Source of the DNA: Zooshikella harenae | Lineage (GTDB): Bacteria > Pseudomonadota > Gammaproteobacteria > Pseudomonadales > Zooshikellaceae | Direction of reading: 5' to 3' | DNA: 64,000 nucleotides | NCBI RefSeq assembly: GCF_018837975.1 | Contig: NZ_JAGSOY010000027.1 | Coordinates: 1-64,000 of the forward strand | In this document: positions 16,164-25,892 of the stretch, piece by piece | Layout of the letters: every line of letters begins with the position of its first letter | How positions within the stretch are numbered: the first letter of the stretch is position 1 | Translations under genes and position numbers: made by a program | The notes under the pieces: generated by a model | Seen by the model: only the letters and a program-made list of their open reading frames with translations | Database searches by the model: none | Told to the model about the DNA's origin: nothing

Positions 16164-16464
16164 TGAATATCCAGTCTGTCAAAAGTGAATCAATCACAGC
16201 CTCAGTTAATTGCGTTAGCAAATAGCTCTTCCTTCTTTCTTTTCGCGTCTGAAAGTTTGCAAATGAATGAAGATAGAGCTGGTTAACACTAATGAGACTG
16301 CAAAGTGCTCAAGAGTGGAATTATCTGATTAGCTCAATCTCTAAGCAAGCATAGTGAATTGCTACCAAGTTTTCTTTTGAAGTAATACTAAAGTGATGTT
16401 TGCAATGAAACATATACCCATCGCTGATAGTAAAGTTGTCGGTTGTCAGCAGGAATAAGACATT
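16164..16464. other. Divergent intergenic region
   Basis: About 300 bases between the RNA methyltransferase (minus) and the membrane-anchored protein (plus). It should contain both promoters; I see no palindrome or riboswitch-like structure. Confidence 0.4.
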
Positions 16465-17370
16465 ATGCGGTTGTTTAAGCGAAGTATCATTATTCTATTA
16501 GCGCTGTTTTTATGCTGGACTGGAGAGTATGTATTTGGCTGGGGATCAAGACTGCAGTCAATTATGTTATTGCTAACTACATCAGAACAGGAGCAACAAC
16601 AAAGCATATGGTTACCCCGTTATAGTGCTGATATAGAAGCATTAGCTTTAAGTGGTGTGGATAAGAATGTTTCAGGCATCACTTACTCGTCAAAACGAGA
16701 CAGTTTATTTGTCATTGTTAATCAGCCGCCAACAGTTCTTGAGGTGGATAAGCAGGGTGGGATTGTCAGAAAGATATCACTTGAAGGTTTTCATGATACA
16801 GAAGCGATAGCCTATATTGGTGATGATCAGTTTGCGATTGCAGAAGAGCGTGAGCAGCGTATTACCTTAGTTGAGATTACTAACGACACTGACAAAATTA
16901 AACGAGACAGTCAGCCACAAATACAACTTGTTTTTGGGCCAAAGACCAATAAAGGTTTTGAGGGGATTGCTGCTGACCAGACTGCAAACCGTATCATCGT
17001 AGTCAAGGAGCGATCGCCATTGAGAATATACGAAATCTTCCGTCTCAAACACGAAGAAACAGGTAACTTCAGTTTACGGGTTGAAATGCCAGAAAACTTC
17101 CGCTGGTCTTCCTTGTTTATGTCTGACTTATCTGGTCTGCACTTTGACTATAAAACGCGTAATTTGCTTTTGCTCAGCGATGAGTCAAAACGGCTGACTG
17201 AAGTGAATGCTTCTGGTGATACTGTTAGCTTGCTGGAGTTACGCCATGGTTATGGTGGGCTGTCCCGTAATATACCTCAAGCTGAGGGGGTAACACTGGA
17301 TGATGAAGAAAACTTGTACATTGTGAGTGAGCCTAATCTGTTGTACAGGTTTCGTAAAGTTGTACAGTGA
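16465..17370 (+). CDS. SdiA-regulated domain protein (YjiK-like), membrane-anchored
   Basis: A 301-residue protein with one N-terminal membrane helix or uncleaved signal (about 6-24, SIIILLALFLCWTGEYVFGW) and a periplasmic six-bladed beta-propeller-like domain (PF06977). Typical phrases include V-S-G-I-T-Y-S near 72, G-F-H-D-T-E-A-I-A-Y-I near 114, G-F-E-G-I-A-A-D near 170, D-L-S-G-L-H-F-D near 223 and A-E-G-V-T-L-D-D-E near 273. The molecular function of the family is not established. ATG at 16465; the carotenoid oxygenase gene follows after 93 bases on the same strand, possibly co-transcribed. Confidence 0.85.
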   Translation: MRLFKRSIIILLALFLCWTGEYVFGWGSRLQSIMLLLTTSEQEQQQSIWLPRYSADIEALALSGVDKNVSGITYSSKRDSLFVIVNQPPTVLEVDKQGGIVRKISLEGFHDTEAIAYIGDDQFAIAEEREQRITLVEITNDTDKIKRDSQPQIQLVFGPKTNKGFEGIAADQTANRIIVVKERSPLRIYEIFRLKHEETGNFSLRVEMPENFRWSSLFMSDLSGLHFDYKTRNLLLLSDESKRLTEVNASGDTVSLLELRHGYGGLSRNIPQAEGVTLDDEENLYIVSEPNLLYRFRKVVQ

Positions 17371-17463
17371 ACATCAAGCTTGAGGGCGCTATCAGCTTTA
17401 TATCTCTAGCACTTAATGAAGGATTACCAATTCAAAATACGGCTATGGATGGGGAAATAAAAC

Positions 17464-18873
17464 ATGGAACGTTTTACTTTCACTGGGCACGATGATAACC
17501 CTTTTCTGCAGGGACCCTATGCGCCAGTTTCTTCTGAATGCGTATTAACCAACTTCAACATAACAGGTCGAATTCCTGACGACTTAGCAGGTGTTTATTT
17601 ACGCAACGGGCCTAACCCTAAATACAACCCTGCCAATACTTATCACTGGTTTGATGGTGATGGTATGGTGCATGGATTTTGTTTTCAGAATGGAACACTA
17701 ACCTATAGAAATCGCTGGATAAAGACTAATGGGCTGGTAAAGGAGGAGGAGCAGGGGAGAAGCTTGTTGCCAGGTGTTTTTTCGACGGTTAGCCCAATGG
17801 AAACAAAAGATACTGCCAATACCGATATCATTATCTTTAATAAACGTGCCTATGGGCTCTGGTACAGAAGTGGGATGCCTTATGCTTTAGACCCAGTAAC
17901 ACTTGAAACACTGGGAATTGATAGCTTTTCAGACACACTTCATGCCCCCATTTCAGCTCACGCGAAGGTTGATCCTATACACAATGAGTTAAGGGTATTT
18001 TGTGTCAGTATGAAACAGCCCTACTTGTCTTATGGAGTGATTAATGAGGAGCATAAAGTGAGGCACTGGACGCCAATTGAGCTGCCAGGTATACGCCTTC
18101 CTCATGATATTGCTATTACGACACATTATTCCATTGTTATGGACTTGCCTCTTTACTATGTACACTCACCCAAAGGTTTGCGTAGTTATTTCGATCACTC
18201 ACTACCCGCAAGGTTTGGCATTCTCCCTCGGTTGGGCAAAGACCAGCATACTCAATGGTTTGAGGCTGAACCTTGTTATATTTACCATGTTATTAATGCA
18301 TGGGAGCGGGAGTCTAAAATTGAGCTGTTGGTTTGTCGGGTTACAGACCCTGTACCGCCATTAGAAGAAAAGGCCAATGATCCGCTTCATAGCATGATCA
18401 ACTTTCTTGGTAAAACATTAAAAACGGCACAGTATTACTACTACTGCTTTGATTTAAAGACAGGCTCTGTAGAAGAGCAGCCCCTGGATAGTCGTAATAG
18501 TGAATTTCCTGTAATAAATCAATGTTATATGGGGCAACCAAGTCGCTATTCTTATCATGTCTTACTGGACGAAGTGGATCTACCCTTATTTTCAGGTTTG
18601 ATCAAGTATGACTATAGGGGAGAGCATACTGAGACAGTCATGTGGTCAAAGCCCTATGTAGGAAATGAGCCTGTATTTGCACCAAGAAGTAATGCAAATG
18701 GTGAAGATGATGGTTATGTTTTGACCATATTAACAAGTTGTCATCAAGAGCAAAGCAAGCTACTTATCCTTGATGCCAAGAGAATAACTGCACCCCCGTT
18801 AGCGACTGTTGATATACCAGCCCATATTCCAATAGGATTTCATGGTTGTTGGGCGGAAATGAGTCAAATTTAG
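17464..18873 (+). CDS. Carotenoid cleavage oxygenase
   Basis: A 469-residue member of the carotenoid oxygenase (RPE65/CCD, PF03055) family, non-haem iron enzymes that cleave carotenoids, apocarotenoids or stilbenes. The N-terminal signature Y-L-R-N-G-P-N-P-K-Y-x-P and H-W-F-D-G-D-G-M-V-H-G is intact. His residues expected to bind iron are present in AHAKVDP, LPHDIAIT, YHVINAW and the C-terminal GFHGCW. The length is usual for bacterial enzymes and there is no signal peptide. No carotenoid biosynthesis genes occur in the window, so the substrate is open. ATG at 17464 follows a GGGGAA site. Confidence 0.92.
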   Translation: MERFTFTGHDDNPFLQGPYAPVSSECVLTNFNITGRIPDDLAGVYLRNGPNPKYNPANTYHWFDGDGMVHGFCFQNGTLTYRNRWIKTNGLVKEEEQGRSLLPGVFSTVSPMETKDTANTDIIIFNKRAYGLWYRSGMPYALDPVTLETLGIDSFSDTLHAPISAHAKVDPIHNELRVFCVSMKQPYLSYGVINEEHKVRHWTPIELPGIRLPHDIAITTHYSIVMDLPLYYVHSPKGLRSYFDHSLPARFGILPRLGKDQHTQWFEAEPCYIYHVINAWERESKIELLVCRVTDPVPPLEEKANDPLHSMINFLGKTLKTAQYYYYCFDLKTGSVEEQPLDSRNSEFPVINQCYMGQPSRYSYHVLLDEVDLPLFSGLIKYDYRGEHTETVMWSKPYVGNEPVFAPRSNANGEDDGYVLTILTSCHQEQSKLLILDAKRITAPPLATVDIPAHIPIGFHGCWAEMSQI

Positions 18874-19021
18874 TCAGTATAAGTATGTCAACCCATTGGT
18901 ATCAGCAATCGCTCACGCTAAAATGCTTGCTTAAAAAATAGCAGGAAGCGCATGAGTGGATATTCCTACGCGTATGTGACTTCAGATATCTAGTTCATCT
19001 TTGTTAGGGTCAGATGTATCT

Positions 19022-19885
19022 GTGGCTAAAGTTGTAATTTTTGATTCAGGTGTTGGCGGACTCAGTATTTTCAGTGAGCTTGTGAGATTAATGCCTGAAG
19101 TCTCTGTTGTTTATGCTTCAGATAATGCTGCTTATCCTTATGGGGATAAAAGTGAGCGCTATTTGAAAACCCGGGTAAAAGCGTGTTTGGATACACTTGT
19201 CCAATATCATCAGCCTGATATGGTTGTTGTTGCCTGTAATACGGCGAGTACCGTTGTGTTACCCGTACTTCGTGCCCATTTCTCAATACCTGTCGTAGGG
19301 GTTGTTCCTGCTATTAAAACGGCGGCACAGGCGACTAAAAATGGTGTTATTGGACTGTTGGCAACGCCTGGTACTGTGACTAGGGCCTACACAGAAGACT
19401 TAATTATTCGTTTTGCTAAGCAGTGTGAAGTGATTAAGGTGGGCTCTCGTGTTTTGGTTGATTTAGCAGAAGCTAAGCTACGCAGTCAGGCAGTTGACTT
19501 AAATCGCCTCAAACAGGAAATATTACCTTTTGAACAAGCATCTGTTCGCCCTGATACGATTATACTTGGTTGCACACATTTCCCATTGTTAGTGGATGAA
19601 TTACAGCAGATTGCAGATGTATCAACACAGTGGGTTGATTCAGGGGCAGCCATTGCTCGCCGTGTTAGAACATTACTAGAGCAACAAAAAAAGCTTAGAC
19701 CAGAACATGCTGGTATCTATCAAGCAATGTTTACGACCAATTCTCCAGCGGTGACTCAATTAAAACCTTACTTGTTTCAACTTGGGTTTAGTGCTTTAAG
19801 TATTTTACCCGTAGATGAAGCATTTACAGTTTTTTCTGAGCCAAAAACGGCGAATGTTGTTACTGTTTCCCAAGCAGTAAAGTAA
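19022..19885 (+). CDS. murI: Glutamate racemase
   Basis: A cytoplasmic enzyme that makes D-glutamate for peptidoglycan. From the GTG at 19022 it has about 287 residues; an upstream TTG at 19001 would add seven. The N-terminal FDSGVGGLSI, the first catalytic Cys in VACNTAST (about 71) and the second in GCTHFPLL (about 184) are present. The initiator is not an ATG in either case, which suggests low translation. It precedes the aldehyde dehydrogenase gene by about 100 bases on the same strand. Confidence 0.92.
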   Translation: MAKVVIFDSGVGGLSIFSELVRLMPEVSVVYASDNAAYPYGDKSERYLKTRVKACLDTLVQYHQPDMVVVACNTASTVVLPVLRAHFSIPVVGVVPAIKTAAQATKNGVIGLLATPGTVTRAYTEDLIIRFAKQCEVIKVGSRVLVDLAEAKLRSQAVDLNRLKQEILPFEQASVRPDTIILGCTHFPLLVDELQQIADVSTQWVDSGAAIARRVRTLLEQQKKLRPEHAGIYQAMFTTNSPAVTQLKPYLFQLGFSALSILPVDEAFTVFSEPKTANVVTVSQAVK

Positions 19886-19990
19886 TCTTTGCTAACGCCA
19901 CATTTTTTTCTCTTATAATAAAAATATCCCTATATCGTAGTGATGCGGCTTTATTTCTGGGGTATTTTTTTGAAAGTAAGGAGAGAACTG

Positions 19991-21490
19991 ATGGAGTTAG
20001 GCACACAAGTAATATGGGAACAGGCAGCAGAGCAACTCCGCATTCCAAATCAAGCATTCATTGGAGGCGAATTTGTTTCTTCCCAAAGCCAACAAACATT
20101 TTCTTGTATAAACCCCGCAAATAACCAGTTATTGACTGAGGTAGCACTATGTGATGTGGCTGATGCACATAAAGCGGTAACCCAGGCATCAACTGTTTTT
20201 CAACAAGGAGACTGGTGTCGTCAATCACCACAACAGCGTAAAAAGTGTTTGTTAAAGCTGGCAGACTTAATAGATAAAAATGCTGATACTTTAGCACTAC
20301 TCGAAACGCTAGATATGGGTAAGCCCATAAAAGATAGTCGGTTGGTTGATATTCCTTCTGCCGCAAATTGTGTTCGTTGGTATGCTGAAGCTATTGATAA
20401 AATATATGGTGAAATTGCACCAACGGCAGAAAATCAGTTAGGTCTTATCTCGCGTGAACCTATTGGCGTAGTGACTGCAATAGTTCCTTGGAATTTTCCA
20501 CTACTAATGGCTTGCTGGAAAATAGCCCCTGCATTAGCGGCTGGTAATAGTATTATTTTAAAACCCTCCGAAAAGTCTCCCCTTACAGCCCTTAAACTAG
20601 CTGAATTAGTCGCTGAAGCTGATTTTCCTCCAGGAGTATTTAATGTGCTGCCTGGTTATGGGCATACTGTGGGTAAAGCACTGGCGCTACATCCACATGT
20701 TGATGTAGTAGCGTTTACTGGTTCTACTATGGTAGCCAAGCAGCTATTAATTTACGCTGGGCAGTCCAATATGAAAAGAGTGTGGTTGGAAGCGGGTGGC
20801 AAAAGTCCAAATATAGTGTTTGCTGACGCGCTAGACTTAACACATGCCGCTGAAGCTGCTGCAAGTGCTATTTGCTTTAATCAAGGGGAAGTATGCACAG
20901 CAGGTTCGAGATTATTTGTGGAAAAGTCTATCGCCAGTGAGTTTTTATCATTGGTTAGTGAGGCCATGGATAAGTGGCAGCCAGGAAATCCACTTGATCC
21001 TGAAGTAACATTGGGTGCAATTGTTGATGCACAACAACTTAAAAAAATTCAGCAATATATTGAGCTTGGCCAAAAAGAAGGTGCAGAACTCTTACAAGGC
21101 GGTCAAAGAGTACGACAGGAGTTGGGTGGTTTTTTTATTCAGCCCGCACTGCTTGGCAATGTTGAAAATAAAATGCGTGTTGCTCAAGACGAAATATTTG
21201 GGCCAGTGTTAGCAGCAATAACATTTACAGACAGCAAAGAGGTGATCTGTCAGGCAAATGCTAGCCAATATGGATTAGCGGCAGGAATCTGGACCCGTGA
21301 TTTAAATAAAGCACATCTTGTTGCAAAACAATTAAGAGCTGGATCGATTTGGATTAACAATTATTTTGGTGGCGATATGACGGCACCTTTTGGTGGATAT
21401 AAGCAGTCTGGAATAGGGCGAGATAAATCATTACATGCGTTTGATAAATACACTGAAATGAAAACGACGTGGTTTTCATTTCAAGGGTAA
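19991..21490 (+). CDS. NAD(P)-dependent aldehyde dehydrogenase, PuuC/AldH-like
   Basis: About 499 residues from the ATG at 19991, which has AAGGAGAG 6 bases upstream; an upstream extension to 19940 looks non-native. It has the full ALDH layout: VVPWNFPLLM near 155, the NAD-binding FTGSTMVAKQL near 235, the catalytic Glu in WLEAGGKSPN (about 266) and Cys in QGEVCTAGSRL (about 300). The sequence resembles gamma-glutamyl-gamma-aminobutyraldehyde dehydrogenase of the putrescine (Puu) route, fitting the glutamylpolyamine synthetase-like gene at 59230, but ALDH substrate assignment from sequence is weak. It ends 15 bases from the convergent DUF47 gene. Confidence 0.85.
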   Translation: MELGTQVIWEQAAEQLRIPNQAFIGGEFVSSQSQQTFSCINPANNQLLTEVALCDVADAHKAVTQASTVFQQGDWCRQSPQQRKKCLLKLADLIDKNADTLALLETLDMGKPIKDSRLVDIPSAANCVRWYAEAIDKIYGEIAPTAENQLGLISREPIGVVTAIVPWNFPLLMACWKIAPALAAGNSIILKPSEKSPLTALKLAELVAEADFPPGVFNVLPGYGHTVGKALALHPHVDVVAFTGSTMVAKQLLIYAGQSNMKRVWLEAGGKSPNIVFADALDLTHAAEAAASAICFNQGEVCTAGSRLFVEKSIASEFLSLVSEAMDKWQPGNPLDPEVTLGAIVDAQQLKKIQQYIELGQKEGAELLQGGQRVRQELGGFFIQPALLGNVENKMRVAQDEIFGPVLAAITFTDSKEVICQANASQYGLAAGIWTRDLNKAHLVAKQLRAGSIWINNYFGGDMTAPFGGYKQSGIGRDKSLHAFDKYTEMKTTWFSFQG

Positions 21491-21505
21491 TAGTTGTTTT
21501 AAGGT

Positions 21506-22186
21506 TTATAGCTTAACTAACATAACTTCTAAGCACATAGCGATATTTCTAGCTGTACGGGCTAACTCGTCTAACCGGTCTATCATTTGATACAGAGTAA
21601 TGGCATCTAAGGCTGAAAGTTCACTCTCTAAGCTATGAGTCGTACGGCGTGTACTTCTTACTTGAGAGCGAATTTTATCTTCATGCTCTTCCAGTGAGTC
21701 AATAATTTTTTGGACAAGCACTGACTCTTTGCCTCGAAAACCAAGCTCTAATAGTTCATCTAATTCAGAAACACTTTGGTGGGTTAGTTTGACTGCTTCA
21801 ATACATAAATTAAGCAAACTTGTAATTGAAGGTTGTAATGCACTGGGAATATTCACTTGTCTGGCTGTTATTCGGCCGACAATATCATCGGCTGTGTTCG
21901 CGGCAGCATCCTGTTGATAAATAAGGTTAAACAGAATTTCTCGGGGAACAGGTGTTAAAACGCCAGAGGGTAAACGCGATAAAATTTCTCGTTTTAAGAG
22001 ATCGGCTTCGTGCTCTAAATTAATCATCTGTTGCTCGAAGTTCTCAGCTTTATCCCAGTCTCTCCCCATCACACTTTTGAAAAATGGCTCCAGTAATTTA
22101 ACGCAAGACAATACGATGTCCATATGTTGTTGCATAGGACCAAATGGGGACTTGGCAAACAGCTCTGAGATGACACTTTTAATCAT
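21506..22186 (-). CDS. DUF47/TIGR00153 family PhoU-like protein
   Basis: A 226-residue all-helical protein of the TIGR00153 (PF01865) family, PhoU-like helical bundles usually encoded next to a Pit-type phosphate transporter whose activity they are thought to modulate. The family start MIKSVISELFAKSPFGPMQQH and the E-x-E-A-D-x-L-K-R and D-A-A-A-N-T-A-D-D motifs are clear. No pit gene is adjacent: the next gene is a semialdehyde dehydrogenase on the same strand 143 bases upstream. The usual partner may be elsewhere or lost. Confidence 0.88.
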   Translation of the reverse strand: MIKSVISELFAKSPFGPMQQHMDIVLSCVKLLEPFFKSVMGRDWDKAENFEQQMINLEHEADLLKREILSRLPSGVLTPVPREILFNLIYQQDAAANTADDIVGRITARQVNIPSALQPSITSLLNLCIEAVKLTHQSVSELDELLELGFRGKESVLVQKIIDSLEEHEDKIRSQVRSTRRTTHSLESELSALDAITLYQMIDRLDELARTARNIAMCLEVMLVKL

Positions 22187-22256
22187 TAGGCGCTAATCTC
22201 CATAACACGCTTTATTTATGAGATTAGCAGTGATCGAGAGATTTAACTTTAGTTTA

Positions 22257-22303
22257 AGGTGTTAGTGTTTAACCTGCTGGTTTTAGACAGCTAACACCTA
22301 CTC
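22257..22303. repeat. Hairpin upstream of the DUF47 gene
   Basis: AGGTGTTAG at about 22257 pairs with CTAACACCT at about 22295, with a loop of roughly 26 bases containing a further GTTTAA-CTG repeat. It lies in the 143-base gap between two minus-strand genes; it could be a weak terminator for the upstream gene or a leader structure. Confidence 0.4.
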
Positions 22304-22328
22304 TAATGATGCGAGTCTTTAAGTGACG

Positions 22329-23693
22329 CTATTGAATCCAGATCGTTTTAATATTGGTGAATTCTTGTATGCCATGAGCTCCAAGCTCTCGGCCATAGCC
22401 TGAGTTTTTTATGCCGCCGAAGGGTAGAGCACAATGGCTTTTTACAAAACTATTAATAAAACATGACCCTGCTTCTATACGAAAGGCAATCTTTTCAGCT
22501 TTATTGATATCTTTACTCCAAATACTTGCACCTAAACCATAATGACTTTGGTTGGCAAACTGGATGGCTTCATCAGCACTTTTTACTCGGATGACACTGG
22601 CTACCGGTCCAAATAGTTCTTCCTGAAAGGCACTCATAGTTGGATTGACATTATCAAGCAGGGAAGGGAGATAGAAGTTGCCATCACGATCAGGAATTTT
22701 GCAGCCTATAACATCTTTAGCTCCCTCGTCGAGTGCACAGAGTACTTGATTGTGAAGGTCATTTCTTAGATCAGTTCGCGCCAGCGGCGCTAATGTGGTT
22801 TGATCATCGCTTGGGTCACCAATCATGAGTTTTTGCATTCTATCGATCAGCCCTTGAATGAAATCATCGGCTACAGAAGGCATGACAAAAAAACGTTTTG
22901 CCGCAATACATGTTTGACCTGCGTTCATACAGCGAGATGTCACTGCCGCGTTAACCGCTTGTTTAATATCGGCATCATCACAGACAATGAACGGATCAGA
23001 GCCTCCCAGCTCAAGTACTGATTTTTTTAAGTACTGGCCTGCTAGCGAGCCCACACTTCGTCCAGCAAACTCACTTCCTGTTAGGGTTACACCACGTATA
23101 CGCTGATCTTTAATCAGCTCATTGGCTGTTTTTGAATTAACAAGTAGTGATTGCATGCAGCCATCAGGAAATCCAGCTTCCTGCACAAGTTGCTCAATGG
23201 TTTGAGAGCACTGTGGCACATTAGAGGCATGTTTTAACAGAAGTGTATTACCCGCCATTAAGTTTGGCGCTAAGGCTCGAAATACCTGCCAAAAGGGATA
23301 GTTCCAGGGCATGATGGCTAATAGAGGGCCTAATGGCTGATAGCAGATATAGCTACGCTTTGCTTCTGTAGCGATTGTTTGAGGCGCTAGGTAACTTTCA
23401 GCATGCTCAGCATAGTGCTCGCATACCCAGGCACACTTTTCTACTTCAGCAATCGCTTCATGGTGTAACTTGCCCATTTCTTCAGTAATGATGGCTGCAA
23501 GCGTCTTTTTACGGTGTTTCAGTTGTTCACAAAGTGCCCGCATAGGGGTGGCACGTTGGGCTAGGGTTCGTTTTGACCACATATGAAAGGTCTGCTCAGC
23601 CAGCTGCAGTTTTGCTTCCAGTTGACTTGGTTGTAGCAGTGAGTAAGTGGCAATGACTTCGTTAGAGAAAGGGTTAATAGTTTGTATGCTCAT
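22329..23693 (-). CDS. Succinate-semialdehyde dehydrogenase-like ALDH (Sad/YneI type)
   Basis: A 454-residue aldehyde dehydrogenase of the shorter YneI/Sad subgroup. Like E. coli Sad it contains [18 protein letters not shown] near 120, LLKHASNVP near 150, [10 protein letters not shown] near 230 and the catalytic Cys in [11 protein letters not shown] (about 260). It probably oxidises succinate semialdehyde or a related semialdehyde to the acid, for example at the end of GABA or polyamine breakdown. The start MSIQTINPF is the family start. It is encoded singly on the minus strand, 230 bases beyond the alr gene. Confidence 0.87.
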   Translation of the reverse strand: MSIQTINPFSNEVIATYSLLQPSQLEAKLQLAEQTFHMWSKRTLAQRATPMRALCEQLKHRKKTLAAIITEEMGKLHHEAIAEVEKCAWVCEHYAEHAESYLAPQTIATEAKRSYICYQPLGPLLAIMPWNYPFWQVFRALAPNLMAGNTLLLKHASNVPQCSQTIEQLVQEAGFPDGCMQSLLVNSKTANELIKDQRIRGVTLTGSEFAGRSVGSLAGQYLKKSVLELGGSDPFIVCDDADIKQAVNAAVTSRCMNAGQTCIAAKRFFVMPSVADDFIQGLIDRMQKLMIGDPSDDQTTLAPLARTDLRNDLHNQVLCALDEGAKDVIGCKIPDRDGNFYLPSLLDNVNPTMSAFQEELFGPVASVIRVKSADEAIQFANQSHYGLGASIWSKDINKAEKIAFRIEAGSCFINSFVKSHCALPFGGIKNSGYGRELGAHGIQEFTNIKTIWIQ

Positions 23694-23922
23694 AAGAATC
23701 TTGTTTCTGGTTTATATGGGTGCCCGTCTATGAGGTATATATTACAGATTTGGTTTTTTACGGCGATCTCCATATCGAGCAGTATCTTTTGTATTGGTTA
23801 GATACATTTAATGACAAAGGATACGCTTCACTATAGCTTTACATGCTAATTAATGTACCAGCTGAATATTTTTAGAGGTGCCCTTATGTTTTAGTCCTTA
23901 CTCACTTGTTGTGTATTCAATA

Positions 23923-25023
23923 TTACTTACTTGTTGAGTATCTAATATAGTGGCGTGGGACTCGTTGGGTAATTTTAGTTAATAACTCATAGCTGATTGT
24001 ATTGGCATATGCTGCGATCTCATTAACGGATAATTGATTGCCCCATAGTTCAACGGTATCGCCAATATTAGCTTGAGGGCAGTTGGTAAGGTCTACAGTG
24101 ATCATATCCATAGAAACACGCCCGATAATGGGGCAGCGAATACCATTAATAACAACAGGTGCTCCCTCTGCGATATAACGAGGGTAGCCATCGCCATAGC
24201 CGATGCTGACAACGCCCATAGGCAAAGACTTACCAACTTGGTATGAAGCACCATAGCCAATGGTTTCACCTTCTGCCAAACTTTTTATAGCAATGACTTC
24301 TGCTGTAAGGGTCATGACTGGTTTCAGTACAGAGGCTTGGGGTTGGCTGTGAGCAAAAGGTGATGAACCATACAGCATGATGCCAGGTCGTAACCATTGG
24401 TAGTGGCTATCTGGCATAGTCAGTATGGCGGGGGAATTGGCAAGGCTGGCTGGTGGATTACCTAGTGTTTTTATGATTTGAGCGCAACGGTCGAGTTGCT
24501 TTTTATTCATAGGATGATCAGGTTCATCAGCACAGGCAAAATGTGATGTACAAATAATGCTTTTAATGTATGGCAGCTGTGTTAGCTCTGTATAAGCTGT
24601 AATGAACTGCTCTGGAGAAAATCCTAAACGATGCATACCTGAATCAAGTTTCAGCCATACGGTGAGCATTTTGTCTTGCGGGTGTTTATGTAGAACTTCA
24701 ATTTGCTGCCGGGAGTGGATCAATGGCTGTAGATTGAAATGACTAATTGCCTCAAGTTCTTCGGCCGAAAAGAAACCTTCGAGCAGGACAATAGGGCTTT
24801 TTATATTTGCATGTCGCAGTTGAAGCGCTTCTTCAACGCTGGCGACTGCAAAGCCGTCAGCTTCCGCATCCAGTGCCTTTGCTGATGCAATTGCGCCATG
24901 TCCATAAGCATCAGCCTTAATGACTGCAAGCGCTTGGGCGTTAGTGGCTGACATTTGCTTAGCATAAAGATAATTAGCCTGTAAGGCATTGAGATCAATG
25001 GTGGCGCGGATTGGGCGAGTCAT
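23923..25023 (-). CDS. alr: Alanine racemase
   Basis: A 366-residue PLP enzyme that interconverts L- and D-alanine for the cell wall. The N-terminal motif AVIKADAYGHG carries the PLP lysine (K36); the C-terminal domain has S-I-G-Y-G-D-G-Y-P-R and G-R-V-S-M-D-M-I-T-V-D, typical of Alr/DadX. An Lrp-family regulator is encoded divergently 280 bases away; in enterobacteria dadAX is Lrp-controlled, so regulation by that neighbour is a fair guess. No DadA gene is present, so biosynthetic Alr is the simpler name. Confidence 0.95.
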   Translation of the reverse strand: MTRPIRATIDLNALQANYLYAKQMSATNAQALAVIKADAYGHGAIASAKALDAEADGFAVASVEEALQLRHANIKSPIVLLEGFFSAEELEAISHFNLQPLIHSRQQIEVLHKHPQDKMLTVWLKLDSGMHRLGFSPEQFITAYTELTQLPYIKSIICTSHFACADEPDHPMNKKQLDRCAQIIKTLGNPPASLANSPAILTMPDSHYQWLRPGIMLYGSSPFAHSQPQASVLKPVMTLTAEVIAIKSLAEGETIGYGASYQVGKSLPMGVVSIGYGDGYPRYIAEGAPVVINGIRCPIIGRVSMDMITVDLTNCPQANIGDTVELWGNQLSVNEIAAYANTISYELLTKITQRVPRHYIRYSTSK

Positions 25024-25221
25024 GCTACTTCACTGTTTTACAGGTTAAAGTCAATACATTAATCCGTTTTGTGTTGAGAGGGAACCCTATGCTAAAGGTT
25101 AGTCAATATAAATGTGTCATTATTGCTATCACTCGTTTTAATATATCAAACAAACACCAGGTATTACCCATTGTTGTGAGTATAATAACGCTCAGTAATG
25201 AAGTCTTCTGAGCCATTTAAT

Positions 25222-25281
25222 GGAGGGAGACATTATTTAGCCGAGTGAGAATATTAATTGTGGAAGCAAATGTCTCCTTCC
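25222..25281. promoter_or_regulatory. 13-bp inverted repeat in the leader of the Lrp-family gene
   Basis: GGAGGGAGACATT (25222-25234) pairs with AATGTCTCCTTCC (25269-25281), 12 of 13 bases plus one G-T pair, across a 34-base loop. It ends 24 bases before the Lrp-family ATG (25306). It could be an operator for the regulator or an RNA structure in the leader. Confidence 0.5.
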
Positions 25282-25305
25282 CGTTGACTGAAAAGTTTAA
25301 ATAGA

Positions 25306-25797
25306 ATGCGTAACAAGAAAGAAACAACAAGACAAATCGATCGCATTGATAGAAAAATACTTAAAATTTTACAACAAGATGGTCGTATTTCTTATGTTGA
25401 TTTGGCTGAACAAGTTGGCTTAAGTACCACACCTTGTATGGAGAGGGTGAAGCGCTTAGAAAGAGAGGGCTTTATTCAAGGGTATGCTGCAAAGGTTAAT
25501 CCTCAGTTGCTACAAGCAGGGTTGTTGGTTTTTGTTGAGATTAGCCTTTATTCTAAGTCAGCAGATATTTTTGATGAGTTTCGACGAGCGGTAGTCAAAC
25601 TACCTCATGTTTTGGAATGTCATTTAGTATCTGGAGACTATGACTATTTAATAAAAGCGAGAATTTCAGAAATGGCATCTTATCGGAAATTACTCGGAGA
25701 TATTTTATTAAAGCTGCCTGGAGTAAGAGAGTCAAAAAGCTATATTGTTATGGAAGAAGTAAAAGAAACTTTAATAATACCTGTTTATGATGCTTAA
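25306..25797 (+). CDS. Lrp/AsnC-family transcriptional regulator
   Basis: A 163-residue leucine-responsive-type regulator. Residues about 14-65 are the N-terminal HTH (IDRKILKILQQDGRISYVDL, then LAEQVGLSTTPCMERVKRLE), followed by a short linker and the C-terminal RAM ligand-binding domain (H-V-L-E-C-H-L-V-S-G-D-Y-D-Y-L near 105). The length and the V-G-L-S-T-T-P-C-M-E-R-V-K-R-L-E stretch are close to true Lrp. A 13-bp inverted repeat in its leader may be its own operator. It is divergent from alr. Confidence 0.9.
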   Translation: MRNKKETTRQIDRIDRKILKILQQDGRISYVDLAEQVGLSTTPCMERVKRLEREGFIQGYAAKVNPQLLQAGLLVFVEISLYSKSADIFDEFRRAVVKLPHVLECHLVSGDYDYLIKARISEMASYRKLLGDILLKLPGVRESKSYIVMEEVKETLIIPVYDA

Positions 25798-25852
25798 GTG
25801 ACAGGAAAGGGTTAAAACGTTCAAAATTAAAAGAGAGGTGATATTAATAAAA

Positions 25853-25869
25853 CCATACAAAATGTATGG
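25853..25869. terminator. Weak hairpin between convergent Lrp-family and PilZ genes
   Basis: CCATAC (25853-25858) pairs with GTATGG (25864-25869). It is A-rich on the left and short, so it is only a possible terminator for the minus-strand PilZ gene. Confidence 0.3.
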
Positions 25870-25892
25870 GGTAATAGATGTAAGTATTTGGG

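Noticed and set aside
25011..25211. 66-codon ORF between alr and the Lrp-family gene
   Set aside because: Overlaps the alr start on the opposite strand and has no recognisable features.
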